Shown in pieces: positions 6,737 through 14,166 of a stretch of DNA of 17,558 nt; within the stretch, counting starts at the first letter, position 1; every line of letters starts with the position of its first letter. Source of the DNA: JAGGZI01 sp964399605. Its GTDB lineage: Archaea > Aenigmatarchaeota > Aenigmatarchaeia > PWEA01 > JAGHBM01. The stretch covers positions 1-17,558 of the forward strand of contig CAYNRH010000017.1 of the NCBI GenBank assembly GCA_964399605.1, given 5' to 3'. Under the pieces are notes generated by a model, which was not told the DNA's origin, did not search any database, and worked only from the letters and a program-made list of their open reading frames with translations. The position numbers were made by a program, and so were the translations under genes.

Positions 6737-6757
6737 CTTTTTATTTCTCCTTTTTTA
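6737..6757 (+). promoter_or_regulatory. T-rich terminator of pfdB combined with TATA box of the DHH gene
   Basis: The short gap holds CTTTTTATT (6737-6745), centred about 26 nt before ATG 6768, and T-tracts up to 6756. The DHH gene has no SD, so it is probably transcribed as a leaderless mRNA starting at its ATG. The same T-tracts would end transcripts of the upstream operon. Confidence 0.45.
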
Positions 6758-6767
6758 AATTAACAAC

Positions 6768-7736
6768 ATGAATTTAAAATCTTTAACAAGCAAACTAGGA
6801 GAGCTGGACCATTTTATTATTCTTACTCACCACAATGCAGATGTTGACGCTATTGCTTCTTCCCTTGTCTTAAAGGAAATGTTGGAAAACAAAGGAAAAA
6901 AAGTTGATGTCGGGATTCCAGAGAGTGTCAGCGAGGTTGCAAGAAAATTTTTAGATGTTGACGTAAAAATAGACCCCGATGTAACTGAATACAAAAATAT
7001 TATAGTTGTTGATACTTCGGCGCCAGAGCAATTGAAGCCAATAAAAATACCGGAAGGTAAAAATCTTATAGTCATAGACCACCACATTCCGGGAGCACTT
7101 GTTAAAAACTCAGAATCTTATGTGAACCCTGAAGCTAAGTCCTGCTCTGAAATCATATACCAGATGTCAAAAGAAATGGAGATTGAGCTGACGCCAAGAA
7201 CTGCTTTTCTTCTTGCATCGGGAATAATCTACGACACAGCCCACTTGAGGAATGCTGATGTAAAAACATTTGAACTCCTAGTAGAACTTCTTAAGGTATC
7301 TGACAGGAGCTACAGCGATATCCTAAATCTTTTGTGGACTGAAATAGACTCATCCGAAAGGATAGCAAATCTCAAGGCATTGAAAAGAATAAAATCATAT
7401 CGCATAGGCAACATCTTATTATCGTTTACCTCTGTAGGCTCTTTTGAGGCATCGGTGGCCAGAAACCTTTTAAGGATTGGTGCAGACATTGCAATTGTGG
7501 CCGCCCCAAGAAAAGACTCAATAAGAATCTCAGGCAGAATGAGAAACCGTTTGTCCGAAAAGTTTAATCTGGCTGAGGTTTTTTCTGGAATAGAGAAAAT
7601 AATAGATGGCTCAGCAGGGGGGCATGATGTAGCTGCATCAGCGAACGGAAAAAACCCTAAGAGCATAAACAGCGCATTCAAAGAAATTTTAAGATTGATT
7701 GAAAAGAAAACCGGAGAAAAAGCAAAGGAAATTTGA
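6768..7736 (+). CDS. DHH/DHHA1-family phosphoesterase (RecJ/NrnA-like)
   Basis: A 322-residue manganese-type phosphoesterase of the DHH superfamily. Members cut single-stranded DNA, short RNAs or cyclic dinucleotides. Motifs appear in order: HHNADVDAIASS (residues 21-32) holding the first metal-binding Asp residues, VVDTSAPEQ with Asp82, IDHHIPG with DHH at 104-106, and IYDTAHLRNAD. The C-terminal DHHA1 domain has SGRMRNR and GSAGGHDVAASA, the Gly-rich substrate-binding loop. There is no OB fold or extra nuclease domain as in long RecJ, so nanoRNase or short RecJ-like exonuclease activity is more likely. A gene of this kind commonly follows the exosome/prefoldin superoperon, so RNA end clearance is a reasonable inference. 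It appears leaderless. Confidence 0.88.
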   Translation: MNLKSLTSKLGELDHFIILTHHNADVDAIASSLVLKEMLENKGKKVDVGIPESVSEVARKFLDVDVKIDPDVTEYKNIIVVDTSAPEQLKPIKIPEGKNLIVIDHHIPGALVKNSESYVNPEAKSCSEIIYQMSKEMEIELTPRTAFLLASGIIYDTAHLRNADVKTFELLVELLKVSDRSYSDILNLLWTEIDSSERIANLKALKRIKSYRIGNILLSFTSVGSFEASVARNLLRIGADIAIVAAPRKDSIRISGRMRNRLSEKFNLAEVFSGIEKIIDGSAGGHDVAASANGKNPKSINSAFKEILRLIEKKTGEKAKEI

Positions 7737-7740
7737 AAGA

Positions 7741-7756
7741 TAAAAAGCTTTTTATA
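7741..7756. terminator. Palindromic bidirectional terminator candidate
   Basis: TAAAAAGCTTTTTA is a self-complementary site in the 69-nt gap between the convergent DHH and phosphoesterase genes. It gives T-runs on both strands, suitable for ending transcripts from both sides. The rest of the gap (7757-7805) shows no gene or RNA motif that I can identify. Confidence 0.35.
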
Positions 7757-7805
7757 ATGCCAGCAATGGTTCAGCCTAAAACAGTCCCTTATGTAGCAAC
7801 CTTTT

Positions 7806-8558
7806 TTAATTTTTTAAGTTTTTAACTTTTCCCAAGTGTGTGCCGTCAAGAAGGTAAACATCCGAATTTTTTAGGTTGATTATTCCTGAGCGCATCAGCG
7901 GACCTATAAAAGATTTTTCCGGTTTTCTGTTCACAGGCATTCCTGAAATCAAGGGATTGAAAGCCGGCATAACAATTGCCTCTTTTGCATGAGCTTTGTT
8001 CCTGTACTTTTCTTCAATCTTCTTTCTATTCAATTTGCTTTTTAGCCAGCATGGCTCCACGTGCCTGTAGCCCAGAGAATCTTTAAACTCTACAGCAGGG
8101 TGTGAATGTGCCACCACCAGAACTTTTGAATCTGGAAAATCCTTTCCCGGCCAGCTATGGCCGTGGTTGAAATAAAAATCTCCCATACGGAAGCCTGACC
8201 TTGGATGAACCTTTGTGCCTCTGGGAGATAACCTCTGTATGTTTCCGTCATGATTTCCGGGAACAACATGAACTTCAGCCCTTTTTGAAAGATTTTTCAA
8301 AAACTTCGGAATTTCCCTCTCCTCCTGAAAGCTTATGCCCGGTATGTTGTGTTTGATATCACCAAGAAGAATAAGCTTATCAGAACCAGTCTCTTTAATC
8401 AGTTTCGATATTCTCTTCTCCATTTTATTGATTATAGGCGGCAGCGAAAAGCCGGATTTGTAAAGCTCGTAATCCAACCCTATGTGCAGATCTCCTATGA
8501 CAAGAATCTTATGATCCAGCAAAAGCGCCGGCATATCTGTAATAAATTTTATATCCAT
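7806..8558 (-). CDS. SbcD/Mre11-related metallophosphoesterase
   Basis: A 250-residue calcineurin-like metallophosphoesterase. It has all core motifs: GDLHIG (residues 22-27), LLGDIKH, PGNHDG, NHGHSWPG and AHSHPAVEF. It looks like the archaeal SbcD-related putative phosphoesterase family, with the Trp/Lys-rich linker EPCWLKSKLNRKKIEEKYR and a PAFNPLISGMPVN segment. Substrate is unknown. In many archaea this family sits beside Lhr-type helicases; here it is divergent from nurA-herA, suggesting a DNA-repair role. I chose ATG 8558 (MDIKFITDM) over ATG 8576: the TATA-like TTTAGATATTTATC at 8582-8595 would place a leaderless start near 8558-8560, and an mRNA from it would not include 8576. Confidence 0.85.
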   Translation of the reverse strand: MDIKFITDMPALLLDHKILVIGDLHIGLDYELYKSGFSLPPIINKMEKRISKLIKETGSDKLILLGDIKHNIPGISFQEEREIPKFLKNLSKRAEVHVVPGNHDGNIQRLSPRGTKVHPRSGFRMGDFYFNHGHSWPGKDFPDSKVLVVAHSHPAVEFKDSLGYRHVEPCWLKSKLNRKKIEEKYRNKAHAKEAIVMPAFNPLISGMPVNRKPEKSFIGPLMRSGIINLKNSDVYLLDGTHLGKVKNLKN

Positions 8559-8561
8559 GAG

Positions 8562-8597
8562 AATGTTTTTATGCATAAACTGATAAATATCTAAAGT
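8562..8597. promoter_or_regulatory. Overlapping divergent promoters (phosphoesterase / nurA)
   Basis: Plus strand: TTTTTATGCA at about 8564-8573 is centred about 28 nt before ATG 8598 of nurA, which has no SD. Minus strand: TTTAGATATTTATC (8582-8595) is centred about 30 nt before ATG 8558. Both genes would be leaderless and their TATA boxes lie within 40 bp, so TBP binding at the two may compete. Confidence 0.45.
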
Positions 8598-9611
8598 ATG
8601 AAAAGCGCAACAACAAACCTGGAAGCAATTCTTTCCTTAAAGGAAAAAATATCCAAAATTTCCGAAGAGCTGGAGAGAGCAGGCTATGAAGAAATAAAAA
8701 ATATTGAAAAGTATAAACCCCAAAGAATCGGCTCCGTTATATCAGCAAAGGCAAAGGAGCCAGGAAATATTGTTTTTATAGACGCCGGCAGTCAAGAAAT
8801 ATCACTAGCCATTGACAGCATCTATCTCATCAGCGCCCTTGCAATAAACCAAGATGGAGAAAAAAAATTCAAAGGACCTTACATAAAAACTACCCCTGAA
8901 ATAAAGGAAGAGGAATACATTGACAAAGAGGGGTATTTGAGAGTAAGAGACGTTGTATCCCTAATAAGGGAAAATATGATATTTCAGCTGGCAATTGAGG
9001 CAATGGAAGAAAATCCCGACATTATAGTCATAGACGGCCCGCTGATAATAAGGGATGCGTTTATCAGATATAGTGGGCTGAAAGCATTTGAAAACTTCTT
9101 AAATTCAGTAAAGGAACTTGGTAGTTTGTCAGTTGAGAAAAACATACCAATAATAGGATTTGTCAAGAGACCCCAATCAAAGTTTTATGTCAGGACAAAA
9201 AATTTTCCAAGGAACATCTCTGACTTAAGGGATCCTGTGTTCCTTGATGTTTTCTTAAGAAAAGGTGATAACTTTCCAGACCCTCCGATAACCCCCGAGG
9301 TAAAGTCATTTAAAGATGTATCTTCATCTTACTTTTACACTTACTTCAAGACACAGGAAAAAAGTATTTATCCTCCCTTCAGAATAGATTTTAATAGTGT
9401 GGCTGCTAAGAATTATAGGGAATGGTTGAAATGGCTTTTGAAAAACTCGGGTCCCTCAACCGATGGAATACCATACATGCTGGATAAGGTTGATAAAGAA
9501 GTGAAGATGAAGGAAATTCTCTCAAACCAGCTTTACAAGGAGATGAGAAGAAAAATTCCGTTGAAATTAAAATATCTGTGCAAATTAAAATGGGGTGAAA
9601 AGATTGAATAA
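8598..9611 (+). CDS. nurA: NurA 5'-3' DNA nuclease
   Basis: A 337-residue NurA-domain protein, the nuclease partner of HerA in archaeal double-strand-break end resection. The RNase H-like core is visible: NIVFIDAGSQ with Asp62, the strand DIIVIDGPLIIRD with Asp146, IPIIGFVKRP with Lys190, and a C-terminal part with YPPFRIDF and DGIPYMLDKVDKEV that carries the last acidic site. The N-terminal 40 residues are a helical segment (LSLKEKISKISEELERAGYEE). Length is normal. It overlaps the herA start by 8 nt, so the two are translationally coupled, as expected for subunits of one complex. Leaderless start at ATG 8598. Confidence 0.92.
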   Translation: MKSATTNLEAILSLKEKISKISEELERAGYEEIKNIEKYKPQRIGSVISAKAKEPGNIVFIDAGSQEISLAIDSIYLISALAINQDGEKKFKGPYIKTTPEIKEEEYIDKEGYLRVRDVVSLIRENMIFQLAIEAMEENPDIIVIDGPLIIRDAFIRYSGLKAFENFLNSVKELGSLSVEKNIPIIGFVKRPQSKFYVRTKNFPRNISDLRDPVFLDVFLRKGDNFPDPPITPEVKSFKDVSSSYFYTYFKTQEKSIYPPFRIDFNSVAAKNYREWLKWLLKNSGPSTDGIPYMLDKVDKEVKMKEILSNQLYKEMRRKIPLKLKYLCKLKWGEKIE

Positions 9612-11145
9612 GATTGGACATGTTTTCCACAGCGAAGGCATTTACGAGCCGGATAAAATACTGGTAACTCTCCTTGAAGACAAGGAAAGTCCGAAAAGAA
9701 CAGATTTTGTAATTGTAAAAATTGGTGACAAGGAGATATTATTCCAGGTGCTAAGCCCGTTGTTTGAATACGACGGTTTCGGATATGAGAAAGAGGCAAT
9801 ACAGAAGGATATGTGGGAAAGCACATTTGACAATGAAAAATTGAGGAGAGGCATCCTCGCAAAACAAATCGGCTTTTTTGGCAAAGACGGCAACCTGCAG
9901 CCATACCTTGATGCAATCCCTCCAATGTCGCCTGTGTTTTTGCCTTCCAAAGAAAAAATAGAAGAAATCATTCTTCCAAAAGCAGAATACAAGCTGAAAA
10001 TTGGAAAGAGATATCCAAAGGAGGATATAGAAATATACCTTGACCTGGAAAGAGTATTGAGGCAGGGCATGCTTATAACCGGTGGTATAGGAACTGGAAA
10101 AACAACAACACTTGGGAGTGTTCTTTATAATTTGTTGAAAATAGAAAAACTAAACCCCAAGATACTCCTCATAGACCCTGATGGGGAACTTGGAAGCAGT
10201 GACCTTATAAAACTTGCAAACGAAAAAGACGGATATGTTCAGGTTTCATGCGACAAAAAATCATCCTTTGTTAGGGAAACATCTTACGACCCCAATTCCT
10301 TCAAGAAGGAATTTGAAAAAATATTTGGAGAGGGAGCAAATTCAAAAATCATAAAAACTATTCAGGGATGCGCAATATCAGCGCAGAAAGATGATTTTTC
10401 ACTGACAATGAAAAACTTCAGGGATTTAATAAATATGTACACTATGAATGAGGAGATGAAAGAAAAAATTCTATCCAAATGGGATAAAGTTGAAAACAAG
10501 GTTCTAAGCAAAGAAACGATAAAGGGCGATTTCAACATACCTGATTTGGTAAAAAGAAACACAATAGTCCACATAGATGGCTCAACCAGCCCCGACTTTG
10601 ACAATTTTCTGTATGCCACTCTTGTAGCGCTGGAGAGCTGCTTTAATGAAGCTGTTAAAAACAAGAGCTTCGGCCTGATATCAATAATAGACGAGGCACA
10701 CCTCCTGGCACCACAATTTGCTGAAGACCAGATAGGAGACCCCGGAACACATAAAGAATTGACAAAGCTACTAAAGAGCAGGATAGCAACCACAGGGCCA
10801 AGAAACGGAATGTCCCTTTGGCTGACAACACAGAGGCTGGCAAAGCTTGACAAGACGCTTTCCACGCAGACAGGACAAAATATGATAGCTCATTCCTGCG
10901 AAGATGTTGATTTCAAAAGATTGGCGGACATTGTCGGTCCCCAGTATGCAGAGAGTGCCAGGTTCCTACCAAGAGGACGTGCGCTTGTCAAGTCCACCGG
11001 CCTGAAGCTTTTCAATGCCCCTGTTTTAGTGCACATAATGAAAGAAATAAGCGTAAAATCTGCAGAAACATCGCTTTTAAACAGGTGGAAAAAAAGCTTT
11101 GAAATAAAACAGCAAAAAATGAAAGATGCAAAGAGTTTTATGTGA
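9604..11145 (+). CDS. herA: HerA hexameric DNA translocase/helicase
   Basis: A 513-residue HerA-family bipolar DNA translocase that forms a hexameric ring and activates NurA at DNA ends. An N-terminal HAS-barrel (about 1-125) precedes the RecA-like motor: Walker A GGIGTGKTT at 160-168, ILLIDPDGELG, Walker B LISIIDEAHLLAP with Asp363-Glu364, and SLWLTTQRLAKLD, the polar sensor and arginine region. The C-terminal brace segment has RFLPRGRALVKSTGLK. The start is TTG 9604, placed 5 nt after the SD GGGGTGA; GTG 9595 is in frame but lies in the SD. It overlaps nurA by 8 nt. No recognisable terminator follows. Confidence 0.93.
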   Translation: MNKIGHVFHSEGIYEPDKILVTLLEDKESPKRTDFVIVKIGDKEILFQVLSPLFEYDGFGYEKEAIQKDMWESTFDNEKLRRGILAKQIGFFGKDGNLQPYLDAIPPMSPVFLPSKEKIEEIILPKAEYKLKIGKRYPKEDIEIYLDLERVLRQGMLITGGIGTGKTTTLGSVLYNLLKIEKLNPKILLIDPDGELGSSDLIKLANEKDGYVQVSCDKKSSFVRETSYDPNSFKKEFEKIFGEGANSKIIKTIQGCAISAQKDDFSLTMKNFRDLINMYTMNEEMKEKILSKWDKVENKVLSKETIKGDFNIPDLVKRNTIVHIDGSTSPDFDNFLYATLVALESCFNEAVKNKSFGLISIIDEAHLLAPQFAEDQIGDPGTHKELTKLLKSRIATTGPRNGMSLWLTTQRLAKLDKTLSTQTGQNMIAHSCEDVDFKRLADIVGPQYAESARFLPRGRALVKSTGLKLFNAPVLVHIMKEISVKSAETSLLNRWKKSFEIKQQKMKDAKSFM

Positions 11146-11170
11146 AACCAACAAAACACCACAAACCATA

Positions 11171-11182
11171 AAATATATATAC
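11171..11182 (+). promoter_or_regulatory. TATA box for the two unknown genes
   Basis: AAATATATATAC lies 26 nt after herA. Its centre predicts transcription from about 11202, with the SD GAGGTGA at 11212-11218 in a short leader. The two unknown genes are thus probably an operon separate from nurA-herA. Confidence 0.5.
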
Positions 11183-11223
11183 TTGTATCACTTAATAATA
11201 ATAACTTTAATGAGGTGATGATT

Positions 11224-11667
11224 GTGGTTATAATAAGGAAAATTGGTGAATTATTAAAAAACGGTGAAGTAATAGAAGAGATAAGAGATAAGAGTGGAAA
11301 ACTTGTTGGCTCGGTTTATGTCAACGAAAGAACAGGTGAGGAAGAAATAACAGGTTATACCCCTACAAGAGGATATGAAGGTGAAATTGTTCCACTTGAA
11401 GTATTCACAGATAATCAAAGAGAAATTTTTAAAAAGACTATAGGATATGTCCCAGAAGAGATACAATTTAGCCTAATAGAAGGTGTTTATTTATACAGAG
11501 ACAATAAAGATAAGATAAGATATTTGACAAAAGAAGACTCTCAAGAAATAAATGAAATTGGAAGAAAAGAAAATGGATTTGATGGGGAAGAAATTTTAAA
11601 GGAATATGAGGAAGACATTAATCCTCCAAGATGCTGTGACAAAAACTTTATTAAGGACAAAGAATAA
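11224..11667 (+). CDS. Unrecognised 147-residue protein between herA and rad50
   Basis: I do not recognise this protein. It is acidic, predicted mixed alpha/beta, with an N-terminal stretch of short strands (LVGSVYVNERTGEEEITGY), a middle segment EGEIVPLEVFTDNQREIFKKTIGYVPEEIQ, and a charged C-terminus holding a CC pair (PPRCCDKNF). There is no signal peptide or membrane helix. The start is GTG 11224, spaced from the SD GAGGTGA like neighbouring genes; GTG 11215 and ATG 11218 in the same frame fall in the SD itself. It has its own TATA box and is followed 31 nt later by another unknown gene, so they probably act together. Position between herA and rad50 suggests, but does not show, a DNA-repair link. 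Confidence 0.7.
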   Translation: MVIIRKIGELLKNGEVIEEIRDKSGKLVGSVYVNERTGEEEITGYTPTRGYEGEIVPLEVFTDNQREIFKKTIGYVPEEIQFSLIEGVYLYRDNKDKIRYLTKEDSQEINEIGRKENGFDGEEILKEYEEDINPPRCCDKNFIKDKE

Positions 11668-11698
11668 GATATAAGGAAAGTTTAAGTGGGGTGTATAT

Positions 11699-12151
11699 GT
11701 GGAATTTGATGATAATTTTAAAGAGTTTGCAGTAGAAACCGCTATTTTTGCCAATCGTTCCTTAATAGAAATAGAAAAGGGGACAAAGGGACAGGAAGGC
11801 CTTAGAAAATCTCTTGAAAAAATGGGGGAAAAACAAGCCGATAAAATCTCAGATGACCTACACAACACTCTACTTGAATATCGCGAATCCATAGTAAAAA
11901 TAGATGATCATAATGGAAAAATTTTTATCAGAAACTATGAAAAAGATCCCGAAATTATATGTGAAAAATATGGCAAATTTGTTAAAAAATATGAATCAGA
12001 ATTAGATAAAATTAAACCTCTTGTGATGACCAAAATTAATCCAGTAGCGCGATCATCATTTCTTAACTTAGAAAATATGTTTATGACATATAAACAAAAT
12101 GCTACTAAAAAAATCGAGAATATGAGCAAAGAATCGATTGCATACGCCTAA
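11699..12151 (+). CDS. Unrecognised 150-residue helical protein convergent with rad50
   Basis: I do not recognise this protein. It is charged, Lys/Glu-rich and looks almost wholly helical (FKEFAVETAIFANRSLIEIE, LRKSLEKMGEKQADKISDDL, then a C-terminal helix LENMFMTYKQNATKKIENMS). There is no membrane segment or catalytic motif. The start is GTG 11699 with the SD GGGGTG 5 nt before. It is the second gene of an apparent two-gene operon. Its TAA overlaps the rad50 stop codon on the opposite strand by 4 bp, leaving no room for a terminator between the convergent units. Confidence 0.7.
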   Translation: MEFDDNFKEFAVETAIFANRSLIEIEKGTKGQEGLRKSLEKMGEKQADKISDDLHNTLLEYRESIVKIDDHNGKIFIRNYEKDPEIICEKYGKFVKKYESELDKIKPLVMTKINPVARSSFLNLENMFMTYKQNATKKIENMSKESIAYA

Positions 12152-14166
12152 TCCTTTGGGCTTGATATTAGGACCACTTGTGTTGGTTCATTTTTCTCTT
12201 TTTTTCTCTCCAGTTTGTAGAGATACCCAGTCACAGCGTCTTCCAGTTTTTCGTCATGTGTGATCAAAAAAACCTGCTCTATAAATTCTGATATCTTGTC
12301 TCTCAATACTGTTGCAAGATATTCCACACCCTGAACGTCAAGATTGTGCGTGGGTTCATCCAACACTAGCCATTTCAGAGAAGGCGCCAAAACCAAGGCA
12401 AATGCAATCCTCAAGGCAAGGCAAGCAGTCGTCCTCTCTCCGCCTGATGCTATACCTTCAACAGAAACCCAGTTTCCACCGGACTCCCTAAGCTCCAAAA
12501 CATAATCTCCTCCCTGTATCGACAACCTTATGCTGGTATAGTCATCGTAAGGATACAAATATTCCCATATCCTGTCCATGGTAGCGTTGACAGCTTCCAC
12601 GAATTCGGACCTTAAAGTTATCTGAGTTTCCTTAAGAGCTTTCTCAAACTTTTTCAGGTCATCTATCAGAACTTCCATTTTCTTAATTTGGCTCTTGTAT
12701 TCCTGAAACATTTTCTTCTTTTCTTCAAGGCTTTGAAGCTGCTCTCTCTTTTCATTTAAAAATCTTTCGTTTGAAGACAACATAACCTTTATCTCAGTAT
12801 AACTCCCATAAAGCTCCTTCAGCTTGTCCTGAATTTCTTCCATTCGTTCCCTGTCAAAACTTTTCCTTTTTTCAGAAATAGCACTTTCAAGCTCCTTTTC
12901 CTCCCTCCTGAAATCCTTCAGCCTCTCCTTCTTTTCCTCAATTCCCTTGATTTTTTCAATTGCTCTTTCAATGTCAAATTTTTGCTCCTTCTTTTTTTCT
13001 ATGGATTCTTTAACCTCTCTTATCTCACTCTCAATCCTTTTTATCTCAACTATTGTTTCCTTTAGCTCTTTTTCTTTTTCAGAAACTTTTTCACTTCTCT
13101 CATCAATTAGTTTTTTTCTATGCTTTTCAGTAAGTTCTCTATCGCACACAGGACATCTGCCTTTGACAGATTTTAAATTATCTATCTTAGAAATCAAATC
13201 CTCTATTGAAACAGTTATTTTTTGCTTCTTCTCTGTTGTCTCGCTCATCTCATCTTCAAGCGCCTTAAGTTTTTTATCGCTATCCTCAAGGACTGATTCT
13301 ATTTCTTTTTTCTTTTTTTCCAAATCGCCAATTTTCTCCTTAATCTCAAAGGATTCTATTTCCTCAGAGAGATTTTTGATTCTTCCCGAGAGTATGTTTC
13401 TCTGTTTTTCCAGCTCCTCAATTTTTTCCATTTCGTTTTTTATTTCCTCAAGGCCTTTCTCCATTTTTTGTTTTTCTTTTTCTACCTCGCTCATTTTGTT
13501 CTTCAATTCCCCTTGCTTCTCCTCCAGCCTGGCTATGTCTTCCTTTAACTTGCTGACTTTATCAAAGTCCTCCTTCTCTTCCATCTCCTCAACAATTCGT
13601 GTCTTGTCTGTTATTGTGTTCTTCATTCTGTTCACCAGAGATGTTGTTGAAGAGCGCGCCTTTTCAAACTTGTCTATCTGAAGAAGGCTGTCCATTTTTT
13701 TCATTCTCTGCCCCTTTGGGACGGTTAAGAAATAATCAAGGCCGTTTTGTTCTGAATAAACGGCCCTGGAAAAAAGGTCATAACTAACCTTCAAAATTCT
13801 TTCAACATTCTCAGTTGTCCTTGTTGTTCCCGTGTCTATTAGCTCGTTATTTTTTCTGATTTCAGCCTTGGTGCCCTTTCCCCGGACTATTGTCCTCTTA
13901 ACAGTATAAATGTCTCTGCCAACTTGAAAAGATACAACAACTTCTGCCATGTCCTCTTTTTTTGGTCTGTTCATTATTATATCGTCCATTGTTAGCTTCT
14001 TTGCCTTGAGAGATGGGAAAGTGCCGAAAAGCGCAAATGATATGGCATCAAGAAGACTGCTCTTCCCGGCGCCCATAACACCTATAAGTACGTTGGTTCC
14101 CTCTGAGAAGTTAAGCTTTGAGTCCTTGTGGCTCCTCCAGCCTTTCAGGGCGACAGAGGTTATCAT
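12148..14166 (-). CDS. rad50: Rad50 SMC-like ATPase
   Basis: The 672-residue ATPase partner of Mre11 in sensing and processing DNA double-strand breaks. The N-terminal head has Walker A GVMGAGKSS (29-37) and a Q-loop YSEQNG near 137-142. Two coiled-coil arms (about 190-335 and 345-510) flank the zinc hook CPVC (338-341). The C-terminal head has the signature ASGGERTTACLALR, Walker B WLVLDEPTHNLD and the switch histidine LITHDE. It is shorter than well-studied archaeal Rad50 (about 880 residues); the loss is in the coiled coils, with arms of roughly 150 residues. ATG 14166 overlaps the mre11 stop as ATGA; the in-frame GTG 14175 belongs to the SD GAGGTG. Confidence 0.95.
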   Translation of the reverse strand: MITSVALKGWRSHKDSKLNFSEGTNVLIGVMGAGKSSLLDAISFALFGTFPSLKAKKLTMDDIIMNRPKKEDMAEVVVSFQVGRDIYTVKRTIVRGKGTKAEIRKNNELIDTGTTRTTENVERILKVSYDLFSRAVYSEQNGLDYFLTVPKGQRMKKMDSLLQIDKFEKARSSTTSLVNRMKNTITDKTRIVEEMEEKEDFDKVSKLKEDIARLEEKQGELKNKMSEVEKEKQKMEKGLEEIKNEMEKIEELEKQRNILSGRIKNLSEEIESFEIKEKIGDLEKKKKEIESVLEDSDKKLKALEDEMSETTEKKQKITVSIEDLISKIDNLKSVKGRCPVCDRELTEKHRKKLIDERSEKVSEKEKELKETIVEIKRIESEIREVKESIEKKKEQKFDIERAIEKIKGIEEKKERLKDFRREEKELESAISEKRKSFDRERMEEIQDKLKELYGSYTEIKVMLSSNERFLNEKREQLQSLEEKKKMFQEYKSQIKKMEVLIDDLKKFEKALKETQITLRSEFVEAVNATMDRIWEYLYPYDDYTSIRLSIQGGDYVLELRESGGNWVSVEGIASGGERTTACLALRIAFALVLAPSLKWLVLDEPTHNLDVQGVEYLATVLRDKISEFIEQVFLITHDEKLEDAVTGYLYKLERKKEKNEPTQVVLISSPKD

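Noticed and set aside
7757..7805. Possible C/D-box small RNA in the DHH/phosphoesterase gap
   Set aside because: A CTGA-like box occurs on the minus strand but there is no convincing box C or kink-turn pair.
12947..13681. Long plus-strand open frame (244 codons) rich in Ser, Phe and Leu
   Set aside because: It is the antisense shadow of the Lys/Glu-rich Rad50 coiled coil; composition is fully explained by that and there is no SD.
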